Shown here piece by piece: positions 43,578-55,947 of a stretch of 64,000 nt of DNA (the stretch's first letter is position 1; each line of letters begins with the position of its first letter). Both the position numbers and the translations under genes were made by a program. This stretch comes from Plazaster borealis (Eukaryota; Echinodermata; Asteroidea; Forcipulatida; Labidiasteridae). The notes beneath the pieces are model-generated. The model searched no databases. It worked only from the letters and a program-made list of their open reading frames with translations, and was not told where the DNA came from. Where the stretch lies: the NCBI GenBank assembly GCA_021014325.1, contig CM037464.1, forward strand, positions 6,975,127 through 7,039,126. The letters run 5' to 3'.

Positions 43578-44823
43578 GGAACTTATTATATTTCTCGCTC
43601 GTGGGCTTTCGTATAAATGTACTCTTAAAACCAACACGATGTGTCATACCCAACATGCCTGGTACAAGACATAAAGATATGACTCACTGAGGGCGGCATT
43701 ATTAGCAATGTAGTATACAGCACTGTATAAAAAACAAGCCGAGACACGAGCCGTTTAATCACTTGAACACTGCAGCACAGTGTTATAAATTACACAATAA
43801 AACAATATTTGGTTAGATATTTTAGGTTGGAACATGCGCAAGCACAAGACTGACAAACGGCCAGGGGTTTATTTCTAAAGTTACACTTGATACCGCGTGA
43901 ATAAATACATAAATAGATAGTTGCAGGTTTGAAGCATGTGCATTTTTTACAGAAACCGAAAACGCTTAACCAATAACTGATGCTAAAACGTGTTTCTGGT
44001 CGTGGTTGCCAAAAACACGCACCTGACGTCATCATCACAATAATCTTGGTTGCGCCATTTTTCGGGAGTCAATGTTCCACGTTTGTTGTACAGTGTAGTA
44101 TAACGACAGCATGACACGAGTTAAGAATGCGTGCTACTCCCGCACGCGAACGTAAATCGACATCGCAAATATTATTTGCAGAGATATTTGCGATGTGTGA
44201 TGTCTCTTCATCAGGGCCACCATAGGAAACCCGGGTACAGAACTTATGAAATTGAAATTAACATAGATTGGTCTGTAACGTGAAGCATGCGTTGATTTAA
44301 TACACATGTAGACCATTATGTGGAGTTGATGCACAGCCTTACTATGGAGTAATCAAGTACACGTACAGGCCCTAACAAACAAAAATTAACATATTACTTG
44401 TGTTAAGATGGACGTATGGTGTAATTAAGAGAAACAGTTACAAAACAATAATCCAATTGTGTCACAGACAGATTGGTTCCATTTTGATATGAATTCATTC
44501 TGCCTTAATTAACGTGGACAAGGAAAACAAGTCTGGACTCCACGTGCGTGTCGAACAACATTGTCATTATGGATAAATCTTCATTAGATAGAGAGACATG
44601 ATGCAGTACAATTGGTTTGGGCACGAATTGACTCACGGGGCCCTGTACTCGAATACAGAGACAACAACCATTCACCTTTGTCGCAATGAAAAGGTGCTCC
44701 AGAAAGTTTCTACATCAAGCAAAAACGATGACTGCTCTTTGTTCCGAAAAAGCCTATGCTCCGAATAATCCTCTACAAGCTAGGGTTAGAGTTAGGGTTA
44801 GGAACAGATACATTTGTAGTGAT

Positions 44824-44962
44824 GTGATGGGAACATATGGTGTGGGAACATAAAGGTGCGGGAACATAGGGGTGTGGGAACATAGGAATGTACAGGGGTG
44901 TCGGGACATAGGGGTGTGGGAACATAAGGGTGTCGGAACATTATGGGTGTCGGAACATAGGT
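44824..44962 (+). repeat. Short tandem repeat with GGTGTGGGAACATA core
   Basis: Six or more ~20-22-bp units such as GGGGTGTGGGAACATA and GGGTGTCGGAACAT. Preceded at 44782-44802 by GGGTTAGAGTTAGGGTTAGG, a short telomere-like stretch. Confidence 0.75.
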
Positions 44963-45026
44963 CGGTAATCATAACAAACCATTTGTGAGTTACATTCGAT
45001 TAATGTCTGGTACAATGACTTGCTTA

Positions 45027-45243
45027 GTCACAAGCAGAGCCGTGTATTGAGAGAGTTGCGACAACTTGCGATTAGAAGCCATTTTGTCTCCAAAAAATGC
45101 ATTGGCGAATACAGGGTGCCAGACTAGTCTGCCCATTGGGTTGTACTGCATTTTGGAACAAAATGGCGTCCAGCAACCACGTGACCGGAGAAAGCTGGTC
45201 CCTCCATGTCGCAACTCTCTCAATACACAGCTCTGGTCACAAG
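45027..45243. mobile_element. 217-bp TIR element
   Basis: Long inverted ends of about 36 bp, including GTGTATTGAGAGAGTTGCGA on the left and its complement on the right (positions 45027-45062 and 45208-45243). No coding capacity. Confidence 0.75.
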
Positions 45244-45339
45244 TTTCCGCTTAAATTTGAATTGCTGATGATATCGACAGTTGATAATGTCACATAATTC
45301 GGTGCAAGCTTTTGCGTATAAAGAGACGGCGAACACCCA

Positions 45340-45621
45340 TTATACACAAATTGGCACAGTGGTACCCGAGTTTGTCCATCTGGAGGTTTCTATACAAAAT
45401 CTGGCCCCGAACCATTTGACATAGCAACTGTTTCTACAGTCTGAGGAGTTCAAATTTAACCAGTAACCGGTGACAAGCAAGTCATTGTACCAGACATTAT
45501 TCAAATCTAACTCGCAAAATGGCTTATTCCTCCAAGGTTTACCCATTGTTTGACATGTTTTGAGGGGGCGGGGCGCGGGAGGGCTGTATGCCATATCAGT
45601 ACTGCAATTGAATGAAACCAT
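45340..45621 (-). CDS. Candidate cysteine-rich ORF or terminal exon, family unknown
   Basis: A 93-codon open frame (ATG at 45621, stop at 45340) with seven Cys in a regular spread (FNCS, KTCQT, PFCEL, SDCRNSC, ARFCIET, PICV), many Trp, an NSS glycosylation sequon and varied codon third positions. It looks like a secreted disulfide-rich domain. There is no hydrophobic signal at the ATG, and a possible acceptor (TCTTAG) lies just upstream, so it could be a last exon. I do not recognise the family. It could also be chance or a pseudogene; no partner exon was found. Confidence 0.32.
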   Translation of the reverse strand: MVSFNCSTDMAYSPPAPRPLKTCQTMGKPWRNKPFCELDLNNVWYNDLLVTGYWLNLNSSDCRNSCYVKWFGARFCIETSRWTNSGTTVPICV

Positions 45622-46354
45622 TTTCTAAGACAATGACTCTAAGCACAGTCAACACCAGAAAACCAGTGAACTTGTCTTCACAATTTATCATGGATAGTTT
45701 TAGCTGGTACCAAACAGCAATGCATCTTCCTATCTCTTTGTTCAGCATCCCCGTAACCATTAGGGGTGCACATCACTAAAACAAGCACAATGCTTCGTTG
45801 TTTGTTTATAAACACGCAAATGGTTATGCAAATCAATGAGCGTCAGTGAGTTTAGGGATTCTTATTGTCCAATATCCCTTGGGAGTGTTGACTTCCAACT
45901 CGGATCAATTCGGTTAAACTAGTCTCCGAAAAATTGCCACTCGTTGCTCGCAGAGGTTTTTTAAATTTATTTTATTGTTTTAAATCTGGTTGTATTTGTA
46001 ATAGCAGTAGTAGTACCGTAGTTGGTAGCAGTAGTAGTTTTTTGTTGTAGTAGCAGTAGTAGTTTTGTTCAAAATAATTTAAAACTATTTTAGTATTCAA
46101 GATTGGTTGTTTTAAGGACCCCATTTAGCGTGTTGCACCCTTGCCACCCAGCCGTATCCCCCCCCGATTGTCCGGGTTGACATGCGTCTAAATCCCCCGC
46201 TGGTCTCCCCTCTATATCTACACCATGGTGCTCCTCCCACGTATCGTTTCAGAGGCAATTCCGAAATGAATCATCCTCTACGATCTGAGAATAATTTGAT
46301 AATCTGATATTATGCTACGCGGTTACGGCACGGGGGCGCAGTGTCCAGCCATCA

Positions 46355-46530
46355 TCACGGTATTAATACGGGGGCATACGGGGACAGGTAGCCCCCGGGG
46401 TTTTGTGAGTTCGTTCCCGTCTGTCCGACAGCTGCTCCGGAAGGGCTTTCACCACGTGGTTGGGACCTTTGAGGTTGAACCGTGTGTTTGACACGGACAA
46501 GCTGCCGGCTAAGACACCCCCTAAATGAAA
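46355..46530 (-). CDS. Candidate terminal exon, tail-like or unknown
   Basis: A GC-rich stretch with acceptor candidates TTTTCATTTAG and GTCTTAG. Two frames are open to a stop. One reads LSVSNTRFNLKGPNHVVKAL and ends PRMPPY with strongly G/C third positions. The other reads a Ser/Pro/Gln-rich tail ending NPGGYLSPYAPVLIP. Base composition differs sharply from the surroundings. Could be the last exon of a further minus-strand gene. No upstream exon identified. Confidence 0.28.
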
Positions 46531-46767
46531 ACGCTGACATTTCAAGGCTTCGTCTCAATGATGCAGAAAATGTAACATGTGACATCAGTGATGTCACATA
46601 TGTAACAAAAACCAAAAACCCAAAAGGGCCACAGAGGATGGTCTTCCTGCAGGCACAAAATGTACACAGCACAGTAGCGTAACCAGACATTTTCATTGGG
46701 GGGGGGGGGTCAAGCAGGGGCACAGACCTTGAGGAGGCTATTTATTATATATTTGTGCATTAACCGA

Positions 46768-46769
<2 letters not shown>

Positions 46770-46802
<33 letters not shown>
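46770..46802 (+). repeat. AT dinucleotide repeat with adjacent G-runs
   Basis: (AT)n of about 30 bp followed by T6G10 and further G-runs to 46845. Confidence 0.9.
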
Positions 46803-46804
<2 letters not shown>

Positions 46805-47324
46805 TTGGGGGGGGACGGAAAGGGTTCTGAAGGGGGGGGGGGTCTCCAGCCTCCCCCACATCCCGATGAAAGGAAACATACAACCTTATGTGGGGATAGC
46901 AATGAACGCTTTTCAACAGTCTTTGATGAGCACATCTCAAAATAAGTTAAGCTGACATTTTGTCTTAAAAATACTTGGTTTAATGTTGAAAATAAAATAC
47001 AAAATGTAAAACAGGCTTTGTCAACAGTGCAGTCTCTTGCCTGCCAGGAAATTCCACGGAGTGCACAATATCACTCGCTTATTAATGTCACAAGGTCGCG
47101 TGGTCTCGAACTTGCTTCCTCAAAATTGGTCTTATAGCTTTGACAATTATTTTCCTACACAAAATGGCGTGAACGGTACTTTTCTTCACTTAAGAAAATG
47201 TGTTTCATTTCTGCTTTTTATGTTGTTATTTAGAAAAGCAAAGAAGCAAGGAAGCAAACGGAAGAATGAAGTATGATAAAATGATCGGATCTTGTTAGGT
47301 CTAAATCTTCAAAGGGTGAATTAT

Positions 47325-47452
47325 GGTAAAGTGTCTCGCTAAGGAAACAAGTGCCACAACCGGGACTCGAACCCGCACACGACTGCTGATCAGAATAACC
47401 AGAGCTCGAGCCCGGTGCTCTTAACCTCTCGGCCACGACACACCATTTACGT
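47325..47452 (-). mobile_element. SINE head, reversed
   Basis: Complement of GTCGTGGCCGAGAGGTTAAG, GGGCTCGAGCTCTGGTTATT and GTGCGGGTTCGAGTCCCGGT, with the first part of the body. 5' portion only. Confidence 0.7.
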
Positions 47453-48959
47453 GTTGACGAAGACAAAGAGACGTTAACCACGACAACAATACCGATTAAA
47501 TTGTGGCAATCATGGGTACAGTAAAGCCCACACTGTAAAAAGTGATTCAAGTTTTACAGTGTATGAAGTTCCAGTTTGGTTGCCATACAATTATCATAAA
47601 CATTTTTTAGTACCAACAACAACTACACTGCATGGTATGCGTTATGCATAATTTATGCCCTCTTTCCATTTCTAGCTGGCTGGCCAAGTATTTAACGCAT
47701 CCTTGTCAAATTAAAGTGGCTTAAAAAGAATCCACAGTTGTTGAACGTGCCATGACGTTAGGGAAAAGTACACTACTTGTTTTTGGCGGAGAGTACATGT
47801 AGGTTAATCCCATTCTCCGGTTTTTTAAATCACCACACCGTTAAACTAATCTGTGAAAATTTAAATGAAATTCGGAGGCCATATTTTTTTGATATGTTGG
47901 GGATTTTGCAAACGTTCACGTATTTCAATGTTGACATTATTGTAATCGAAGAAGAGGGTGGGGTCCTCAACAGGGAATTTCTGGACTTTGATCTTATTTT
48001 AGACGGACATGATTTATTGTTTAATTGATTCAATGGTAGTGCTCGGAACTTTATAATGAGTGAGCTTTCGAATTAAATGTGTTGAACATTTTTATCACTC
48101 CAGGTAGGCCAACTTTGTCTTTAACATTATAAATTATACAGCAAATCAAAGTCTAATGTGATGCGGCTTTCAACTATCGCTCCACTCAGAAGATCAACAT
48201 GGCGACAGTGAAATCGACCGCCTCTTGAGAGACACTTATTCTGTTTAAACATTATGCACCTAGGAAGATAAATGCTATATCAATGGAGATGCTCATAATG
48301 ACACCAGCTCTCTCCAATGGCGCGTCAAAACAGTCACGATGTGGGAACCATTCAATTTATATATTCGGTATCCATCAAAGCGAAAAATGCTATTAAAGAT
48401 AAAGAGCTTCGATTCTCCGTCCATCTGCCTCTTTTACATCCTGGAACGAGTGTGGGGTAAAGAGATGCAGTCGTGAAGGTAGAGGCAATACTAAAGAGCA
48501 CAGAGATGACGCAACACGGAGGAAAGGTGAATCATTACCCGTCCCTAACCATCCTCCATGAGTGTATGATATGATAATCAGCCACCATTTTTAACACGGC
48601 CCAGTAAATTATGTTAAATGACAAAAACTACACAGTTAGTATTTATTAGAACAAACGAAATTGGTTCAGTATGAAAGCTCACTGATCATAGCATGTTTAT
48701 ACCAGTACTAATCTCCAAGAGAAAAATTCAGTTCTGACATATTGTTAAAGTCGAATAGATAAGCATTTGAAGAGCCCGAATAACCATTGCCTATTTCGAC
48801 TGCCGCAACCGAAATAAGCAAGTAGGCCTGATATGAATTTGTACACAAAATAGTGGTTTAACAATAACTGTGACCATCTTTATGACATTTCCCACAGATT
48901 AAGGTGTGTTTACTGGAAGAAAAAATGGTGGGAATTAATTTAAACTCTGAAAACTTCTT
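47453..48959. other. Intergenic, nothing recognised
   Basis: No gene, TIR pair or tandem array seen. The 83-codon plus ORF at 47777 has no domain or partner exon. Confidence 0.4.
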
Positions 48960-49172
48960 CCTGGTCAGAATTGACCCGGATTCCGGGTCGCAAGGGGGCC
49001 TGACCCATTTATGGGTCAGTATGACCCTCAAATTATGTGTCAAACTGACCCAAAACGGTATCAACAGAATCCGAGTCAAAATCCTATTTTCCGGGTCAGC
49101 CTGACCATGGATAAGACCCGAACGGGACCCGGAATCCGGATCAATTCTGACCCGGGAGTTTTGAGAGTGTAG
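48960..49172 (+). mobile_element. GACCCGGATCC-type TIR element
   Basis: Ends GGTCAGAATTGACCCGGATT and AATCCGGATCAATTCTGACC are inverted; the right flank TTTTGAGAGTGTAG matches other family members. The small ORFs across it are repeat-derived. Confidence 0.7.
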
Positions 49173-49879
49173 TAGTCTTTAACAGAAAAAAAAAATTTCC
49201 ACAACACCTTTAATTTTTAGGCGATTGCAGTTTATTTACATGTGTCGAAACCCACACAGCTAATCGAAATTAAATAAACCAATATACAAAATCTGAAACA
49301 GAGATAAAGCTGGAGTTCAACTAAGCAACTGAATGACATATTTTGAAACTGAACAATCTTATCTTCATTTGAAAAAATAAAAATAAACATAATTACAGAG
49401 CATATTTCAGACTGTTAATGCTAAATATTGTATTTTTATTTTGCTGCCATATTAAACCAACTTAAAGGTTCCATGAAAGTGGTACTTTTCCACATTACAT
49501 TTTTTTCTTGGCTTATTATATGGTAAGAATAACAATTAAATACAAATTTAAATAAACCAAAAACATTGTATGGAACGAGAGATGAAAACAAAAATCATCT
49601 TAATTTAAACGAATAGCTATTAGTGACTTGCACTCTGTATAAAAGCACCTAATTTGTTTTAACGATAATCATTACACCTGCTATTTGAAATGCAATTAAC
49701 TGATTGTGTCCCCAATCAGACAGAATTAATTTATTGAATCTTGAAGCATGAGTGTCTCTTACTGTAATTGTGATTACGTAATAATCAATGGATAAAGCGA
49801 GACGAGATCATGTCCAGCTTTTGTTGGACAACAACAGTTAGGGCCTACTTAAAATCATGATGATGATCAGTTTATAGAT

Positions 49880-50372
49880 CGTCGGCTCAGAGCAGAAAGG
49901 ACTTATAAGACCTAGAAAGACCCAGTCGGCTCAGAGCAGAAAGGACTTCTAAGACCTAGAAAGAACCAGTCGGCTTAGAGCAGAAAGGACTTATAAGACC
50001 TAGAAAGACCCAGTCGGCTCAGAGCAGAAAGGACTTCTAAGACCTAGAAAGAACCAGTCGGCTCAGAGCAGAAAGGACTTCTAAGACCTAGAAGGACACA
50101 CTCGCTCAGAACAGAAAGGACTTCTAAGACCTAGAAAGACTCGGTCGGCTCAGAGCAGAAAGGACTTCTAAGACCTAGAAAGAACCAGTCGGCTCAGAGC
50201 AGAAAGGACTTGTAAGACCTAGAAAGACCCAGTCGGCTCAGAGCAGAAAGGACTTGTAAGATCTAGAAAGACCCAGTCGGCTCAGAGCAGAAAGAACTTC
50301 TAAGACCTAGAAAGACCCAGTCGGCTCAGAGCAGAAAGGAACTCAAGACCTACAAAGCACAGTCGGCCAAGA
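49880..50372 (+). repeat. 44-bp minisatellite, about 11 copies
   Basis: Unit begins GTCGGCTCAGAGCAGAAAGG and continues ACTTCTAAGACCTAGAAAGA plus CCCA. Copy starts step by 44 bp (49881, 49925, 49969...). Copies differ mainly at ACTTATAAG/ACTTCTAAG/ACTTGTAAG; the last copy is degraded. Confidence 0.9.
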
Positions 50373-50759
50373 ATTTCTCTTTATACGATCCCAGCATCAA
50401 ATACATAGTTATACACATTAAAATAGTTAAAATCACAGTAACTTCTTTTGAGCAGTGCCAATTAAGGGGTTTCCATATGCACATACCCCTTTAAAGATGC
50501 CGTTGTAATTTAAGATCTTACAATTTACAAGCATGCACACATCATAACTCAGCTAATGTTACTTCTATGTTCAGCATTTTCTTCATGAAACAGATAAATC
50601 TTTAATTTGTCAACAGCAGAATTATCTTCAATCTATCATTTTTAATTGGTTTCTTGATGGTGCTTCTGTTGCTCTCTTAGAAATGAATGGAAAACATCAT
50701 AAATAATCAAAACATCGCCAGGCTATAACTTTTAATATTTAAAGGGAAAAAGTAACATG

Positions 50760-51033
50760 TATTTCGTTAAGTCAGATACGACAACTATGTGCCAAGGGAT
50801 TGACAAAACCAAACCACAGTATTTTGGCCGTGTCTCAAGCTTGCAAGAAGGAGAAAATCTGGAGAAGATTATTGTTCAAGGAAACGTTGAAGGAAGCCGT
50901 TCACGTGGCAGACAGAAACTCTTTGGACCGATGGAGTAAGAAGGAGCTGACAGGCATGTCTTTGAACTCAGCCTACCGGTCAGCTTTGGACAGGCAGAGG
51001 TGGAAACTCTTTAATCAAAAATTGTCACAATGA
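50760..51033 (+). mobile_element. RTE-like LINE relic (reverse transcriptase tail, frameshifted)
   Basis: Two overlapping frames together resemble the far C-terminus of RTE polyproteins: YFGRVSSLQEGENLEKIIVQ with VEGSRSRGRQK in one frame, then KKELTGMSLNSAYRSALDRQ in the next. A frameshift around 50910 and loss of the RT core mark it as dead. Confidence 0.6.
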
Positions 51034-52539
51034 GTCACCCATGACTCTCAGGACTACGCCGACGATTTTCATCATGAACAAAAAGACAAAACATCTATTT
51101 AAACTTCAATGAAGTCTTCAGCTATGCAGAGAAAGACATCTCCTGCCTCTAAATTAGAGCTTAGTTTCTCATAAAAAAGGGAATTATTAACAGAGAAAAA
51201 AAAACTAATTAGGCCTAAACCTCAGTGAAGTCTCATAAGCTCTAGGCACAGACAAGTCAAACCTCTGCAAATAAAAAGGGAAGAGAATATAGTTTTACAG
51301 TAAGACGAGCCCAGCCTCAATTTCCCATAATTGTACACACAACCATGGTATTGAGTTATGGTTATTGCGTAGTGAGCGATACGTCAACATTATTATGCGT
51401 GTATTGCCGTGGCTATACTTGTGATGGGGAGTGCGGACCTTGACCACCGGGCTTAGTTCTTCTCCCTCTTCAAAGAGGAGGTATATCACATTTTAATTGG
51501 AGCACGATGTACTTGCAGGGCCCTCTTAGCTACAGGACCAGGATTTATCATGAAATTTCTCTCTCTCTATATATTTAATTATTATACATTTCAGGTTTTG
51601 AGGTATGACGAGTCAGAGACTGCACCGGGAATACTTCCTAACTGAGAATTTAATTACATTTTTGAAATCGATACGAATTTTTAAAATATTCTCTGCCATC
51701 ACCTTGCAGCAGAATGTACACAACTGTCTCCGTAAAGTTTGTATTGCTGAGTTAAAGATTTTTTTTTTGTAAGAAAGTATTCTGTATTTATTTACATTTT
51801 TTTCGAATTTATTTGTATTTATTAAATAACAGCTAACCTTTTTGATATGTTACTTTTATTGTAATTCAACATTCAGATAAAAGCACTTATACGAGTTATT
51901 TGATTTATTTTCCCCTAAAATTGTTACTGAAGATTCTTATTTCATCTACAGGACCACGTTGACCCATCAGCTCCGAGATAATTATTTAATTATCGCAGCA
52001 AAGCTTCATTTATCAACTGAGTGGAAACAAAGTATTGAAAGTAGGCCTACTGCAAGTCTACTGACATGACATTAAAGTTGCATGATGGCCCGATTTTTAA
52101 AATTTGTTTCCTTCTGAACGAATTTTGACATAGGCCTAGTGCTGTTTCAAAACGAAAAACATACAAAAACTTTCGCACATGCCACGGACGATGCACAAAT
52201 TGCACAGCAGGCATGATTGTTTGTGCATGTTTTCAAATTATTTTGTTATTCATTAACAAAAATAATTATTTATTACGTATATGTAAACAAGAATTACTCG
52301 GAACTGTTAAAACAAAAAGGTGACACAGCATATTTTATGAAAGTATTTTTGTTTGTTGTTGTTTTTGGTGGGGTGTCCAGGTTTTTATTTTATTTTTTCC
52401 CTAGGCTCTTTTCAGCACTAAAACATGTATTAAAGCATATTTAAAAAAAGGTTTTATGATAGGTTTCTAGTAATTTTTTTATCATTTGCAACTTTTCATG
52501 AAAAAAAGTCAATACTGCATACGTTTATTTGTTTATTTT

Positions 52540-52632
52540 TTCCTTTTATTTATTTATTTATTTATTTATTCGTTTATTTATTTCCTTCTGTATTTATTTA
52601 TTTATTTATATATTTATTTATTTATTTATTGT
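52540..52632 (+). repeat. TTTA tetranucleotide repeat
   Basis: Runs of TTTATTTATTTATTTA with a few substitutions; the hydrophobic ORF across it is repeat-derived. Confidence 0.9.
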
Positions 52633-54582
52633 TAAACAAACGTATTATGCGGGCAAGCTTTCATCAAATTTCATGGTCAAGTGTTGGTTGAGAAACATTA
52701 ATAATATTGGTGACCGAATTTGCTCAAGTTTTCCCACAGTTTTTTGTACAGTGTCTTGAATGAAAAATACAGGATGACAATGAATACAATACTTAGGCTT
52801 CCTAAAAACACACACCTTGTTGTGCCTCAATGCAAGTCAATCTATCATACTTTACGATCAAACTTGGAGTAGGGGGGTGGCTGGTCTAGAATGCCACGTA
52901 CGTCGTCCATTCCAATCGAGATTTTCTCCTATATGCATTTCAACACAAGTATAATTCAAGAACTATACTCCCATACTATAGTTCCCGCTCAAGATATTTC
53001 AATATATTCGATCTCAGGTCAACTTGGCGAGACTATACATTCATCATGAATCACATTGATCGCCATGGTAACACTGACTATAGATGGTTGTCCATCCAGT
53101 TAGCTCGACACTCTACTCGTGTTCTACGCTTCGGGCTTTGCTTTACATACTACAGTGAATTTTATCACCTTTGTCTGCTTCACTGCCTTGCGGTCTGATG
53201 AGGGGCCCTCTCGTTCTACTCGGGAGGTTTTCGAATTAATGGCTTTCTTGCTTTCTCAATAAAAATAAACTACCTCAATATAATACAGGGATTAATTATT
53301 CTGCTAGTTTTCTTGTATTTTCTTCTTCGGAGCAAACACAGTTCTGCATATAATAAGCGGCCTTCTGAAATAAAAACACTCAAAAGTAATCATGCAAATG
53401 CTGTTTACTATCAACAAAAAGTGTACCTCTTTGATTTATGCACCGATACCAAGCACAAAACAGCCGTGTTTTATCTAAAGTGTGTACATTTTAGGTCCGT
53501 GAGTCTGTCATGGAAAAGTCGTTATTCTTCTAATTTTGGGCCCTCTTTTCGATTAATGTTTTATGTCGTGTCATAGAACAGCCGCATGCTATGGCGAAGT
53601 GCATTGTTTGCAACGGTGAAGGCTAATTAACGCGGCCCTGCCTTGCATCGAGGACTGCAAAACAAATTCATTATAAATTAAACCATTGCGTTTTATAACA
53701 AGTGCTTTTGCAATGTGTTGCTGGGGAAAGAAATCTCAGCGTGCTTGAAAAAGGGCTTAATTTGATCGTCGAGGACAACATGTTCAATAAATTAATATGG
53801 ACAACAATTAACTTGTACATGTAAAGCAAACAAAAAATAACCTAATATCAAATTCTGGATTTAGTGCCTGTCGTCCTCGGAATAATACTTTTAAATATTA
53901 TAAAATAAATTATCACAAACAGCTACAGATTATGATTATATGATTGTCACAATGTAATTTCTTGTGCCCCGTGGGCAGGGGCAACAGAAGCAATCATGTT
54001 TCTCATGACATCATCAAGGGCCAGACTATTTCCTTCTCCCCCTCGCTTTCGTAATTGTTATCTTCAAGGAAGGTAAAACAAGATGGTTTCACTATAATAT
54101 TGTGACATTCACTGTTTTTATTTTATTTTATTTTTATTTGTTTTAACCTTTATTTGAATTTAGAGGATTTGCCAAATGATTTCAATGAATATTTTTCTAT
54201 AAAAAAGTATGTATTTCCCTGCTAAAAGTATAATCCCTCATACAAAGCACTCCCTATAATATACAAAATAATATTTTCTCCTGTACCAAATAATATGTTC
54301 GCTTATACAAAAGAATATCTGCTCCTTACACTAACTTTGTATACCAAAGTATATATTTTTTAGCAAAGGATATGTTTCCCTTCCATGTATGTGTAATATA
54401 CCATGGCCTTCACTCAACCAAACCTACGCCATGTTGAGCCACGCTACCTGTTGATGCAGTCACCTCCGAAGGCATGTTGTGTATGAAGTGTTCACCGTTG
54501 TTGACACCACACCAATTATTTAATATCTTGCGAACAAGTAAACTTCTGTGTTTCCCCCCTAAAGCACCGAACGTATCCGCCA

Positions 54583-54666
54583 TGAACTCCGCCGGGAAAC
54601 CGCCATATTACACGGCGGAGGAGATAGCCGAAACATCAGCCCGGAGCCTACAAAACTCACGATGAA
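54583..54666 (+). CDS. Short ORF with good start context, unknown
   Basis: TCCGCCATGA is a strong start context. The frame encodes MNSAGKPPYYTAEEIAETSA plus seven residues and ends TGA. A GTGAGT donor-like site follows at 54714. It may be a first exon, an upstream ORF or chance. Confidence 0.2.
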
Positions 54667-55027
54667 GGCGACGATGACGAAATGACAAAATCGAATGTTG
54701 ATAAATAGCCACGAGTGAGTATTAAGCTATTATTACAGGTTGCTTAGTTTTAATGTCCCCTTTTGAGTGATCCAAAGACCACAATCCGTTAAGAAAACAC
54801 AACGCGATTTCAAATCTAATTGAATATGATAAACAGATACAGACATATTAAGGCCAAACTCCATTTTGAAATATTGCTGCAATGTCCAGTAGTTCCCATC
54901 TGTTGAATGATTGTAAACTACATCGCAATAAGAATTTGTCCACGAAACAGAAAGCAATTCTGAACTAACCAAGCTTGCTCTTCCACAAATTATCTCCTTA
55001 CATGCAACAAAGATTCTCCGTGATACA

Positions 55028-55110
55028 AAAAGAGTCACCATGGCCAAGTGGTTAGACTACAGGCTTTGCTATCGCAAGGTTGTTGGTTCTAATCCGGCCA
55101 AGCTAACTGC
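55028..55110 (+). mobile_element. tRNA-like SINE head
   Basis: CACCATGGCCAAGTGGTTAG (A-box-like) and AGGTTGTTGGTTCTAATCC (B-box-like) spaced as in a tRNA, but stems do not pair well. Probably the head of a SINE ending in the RTE tail at 55340-55565. Confidence 0.45.
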
Positions 55111-55339
55111 TGATTTCATTATTGTCGTCTAGCTATACTGAATCACAATTTGTTTACCTGTGCAATATTCATAATCATATAGGCGTTAAACCGATGTTTG
55201 TATGCGAGAGATTGGCTGTAGCCAGCTCAGTGTTTATATCCCCTTGTTGGAGCTTTGCTGAGTTCCATTGTTGGGAAGATCATCTAAACAAACTGGCAAA
55301 TATGACATATTTTAACCATTGGAAGGACACTTATAGCAA

Positions 55340-55565
55340 TAATACATGACAACAGGTGGGCCAAGAGACTAACCGAATGGCAACCTAGAAATGAAAAAAC
55401 GAAGAATAGGAAGACAGAAGAAAGGATGGAGCGACGAAATCCAAGAATACAAAAGCACGACAACTTGGGACTAGAATAGCAAGAAGGAGAAGAGCATGGA
55501 AATCGCATAAGGAGGGCTTCATCTAACAATGGACGAACACAGCCTGATAATGATGATGATGATGT
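55340..55565 (+). mobile_element. RTE-like tail relic ending in an ATG microsatellite
   Basis: Degenerate frames read WAKRLTEWQPRNEKT, then RQKKGWSDEIQEYKS and RARRRAWK-like sequence with stops and frameshifts, as in the ends of RTE-type polyproteins. It ends in GATAATGATGATGATGATGT, the kind of short tandem tail these elements use. A tRNA-like head lies 230 bp upstream (55028), so it may be a composite SINE with an RTE tail. Confidence 0.5.
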
Positions 55566-55947
55566 ACCTAGACCATGAACCAGACAACCACTTTCACATA
55601 TACAGGCGACCTTTCTCTCCAGTTCTGCATATTTCACCAACCCTCGCAGAGCCTCATCACTAGCCGAGGCACTCGCCAATTTCAGGCCAATTTAACGGTT
55701 AATCAATAAATAAGCGGAAGGGTTTTCCGCACAACACGAGCCTTCAATTCCGAAAATGACCTTTAGAGCTAAAGTCATGGAGCAATTCAAAGTGCAGCAA
55801 ATGTTCTTTAGCAATAATAAAAACAACAACAGCAACAGCAACAACAACAAAAACATTAAGTAAACCCATTTCACTCTGGCTTGTGCTAATTCTGCTATAG
55901 TATTAGTAACTGTTAAGACACATTCTAGTTAGTGTTTTAAAAACCCT

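Larger units (their letters stand above)
51034..55027. other. Intergenic, repeat-poor, no gene supported
   Basis: AT-rich with the TTTA array at 52540. Fewer MITEs than the rest of the window. ORFs are short and without domains. Confidence 0.4.

Noticed and set aside
43244..43656. ORFs of repeated LLRIHNP or DCESV units
   Set aside because: Frames through the GGATTGTGAATCC minisatellite; open on both strands only because the unit length is a multiple of three.
45027..45243. Short ORFs MRLEAILSPK... and MHWRIQGARL...
   Set aside because: Both fall within a 217-bp TIR element and have no domain.
49880..50372. CRISPR-like array
   Set aside because: Continuous 44-bp tandem units without unique spacers, in a eukaryotic genome.
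55692..55874. MKWVYLMFLLLLL signal-peptide-like ORF (minus)
   Set aside because: The Leu run comes from an AAC/CAG-rich simple repeat, and no donor or partner exon follows.
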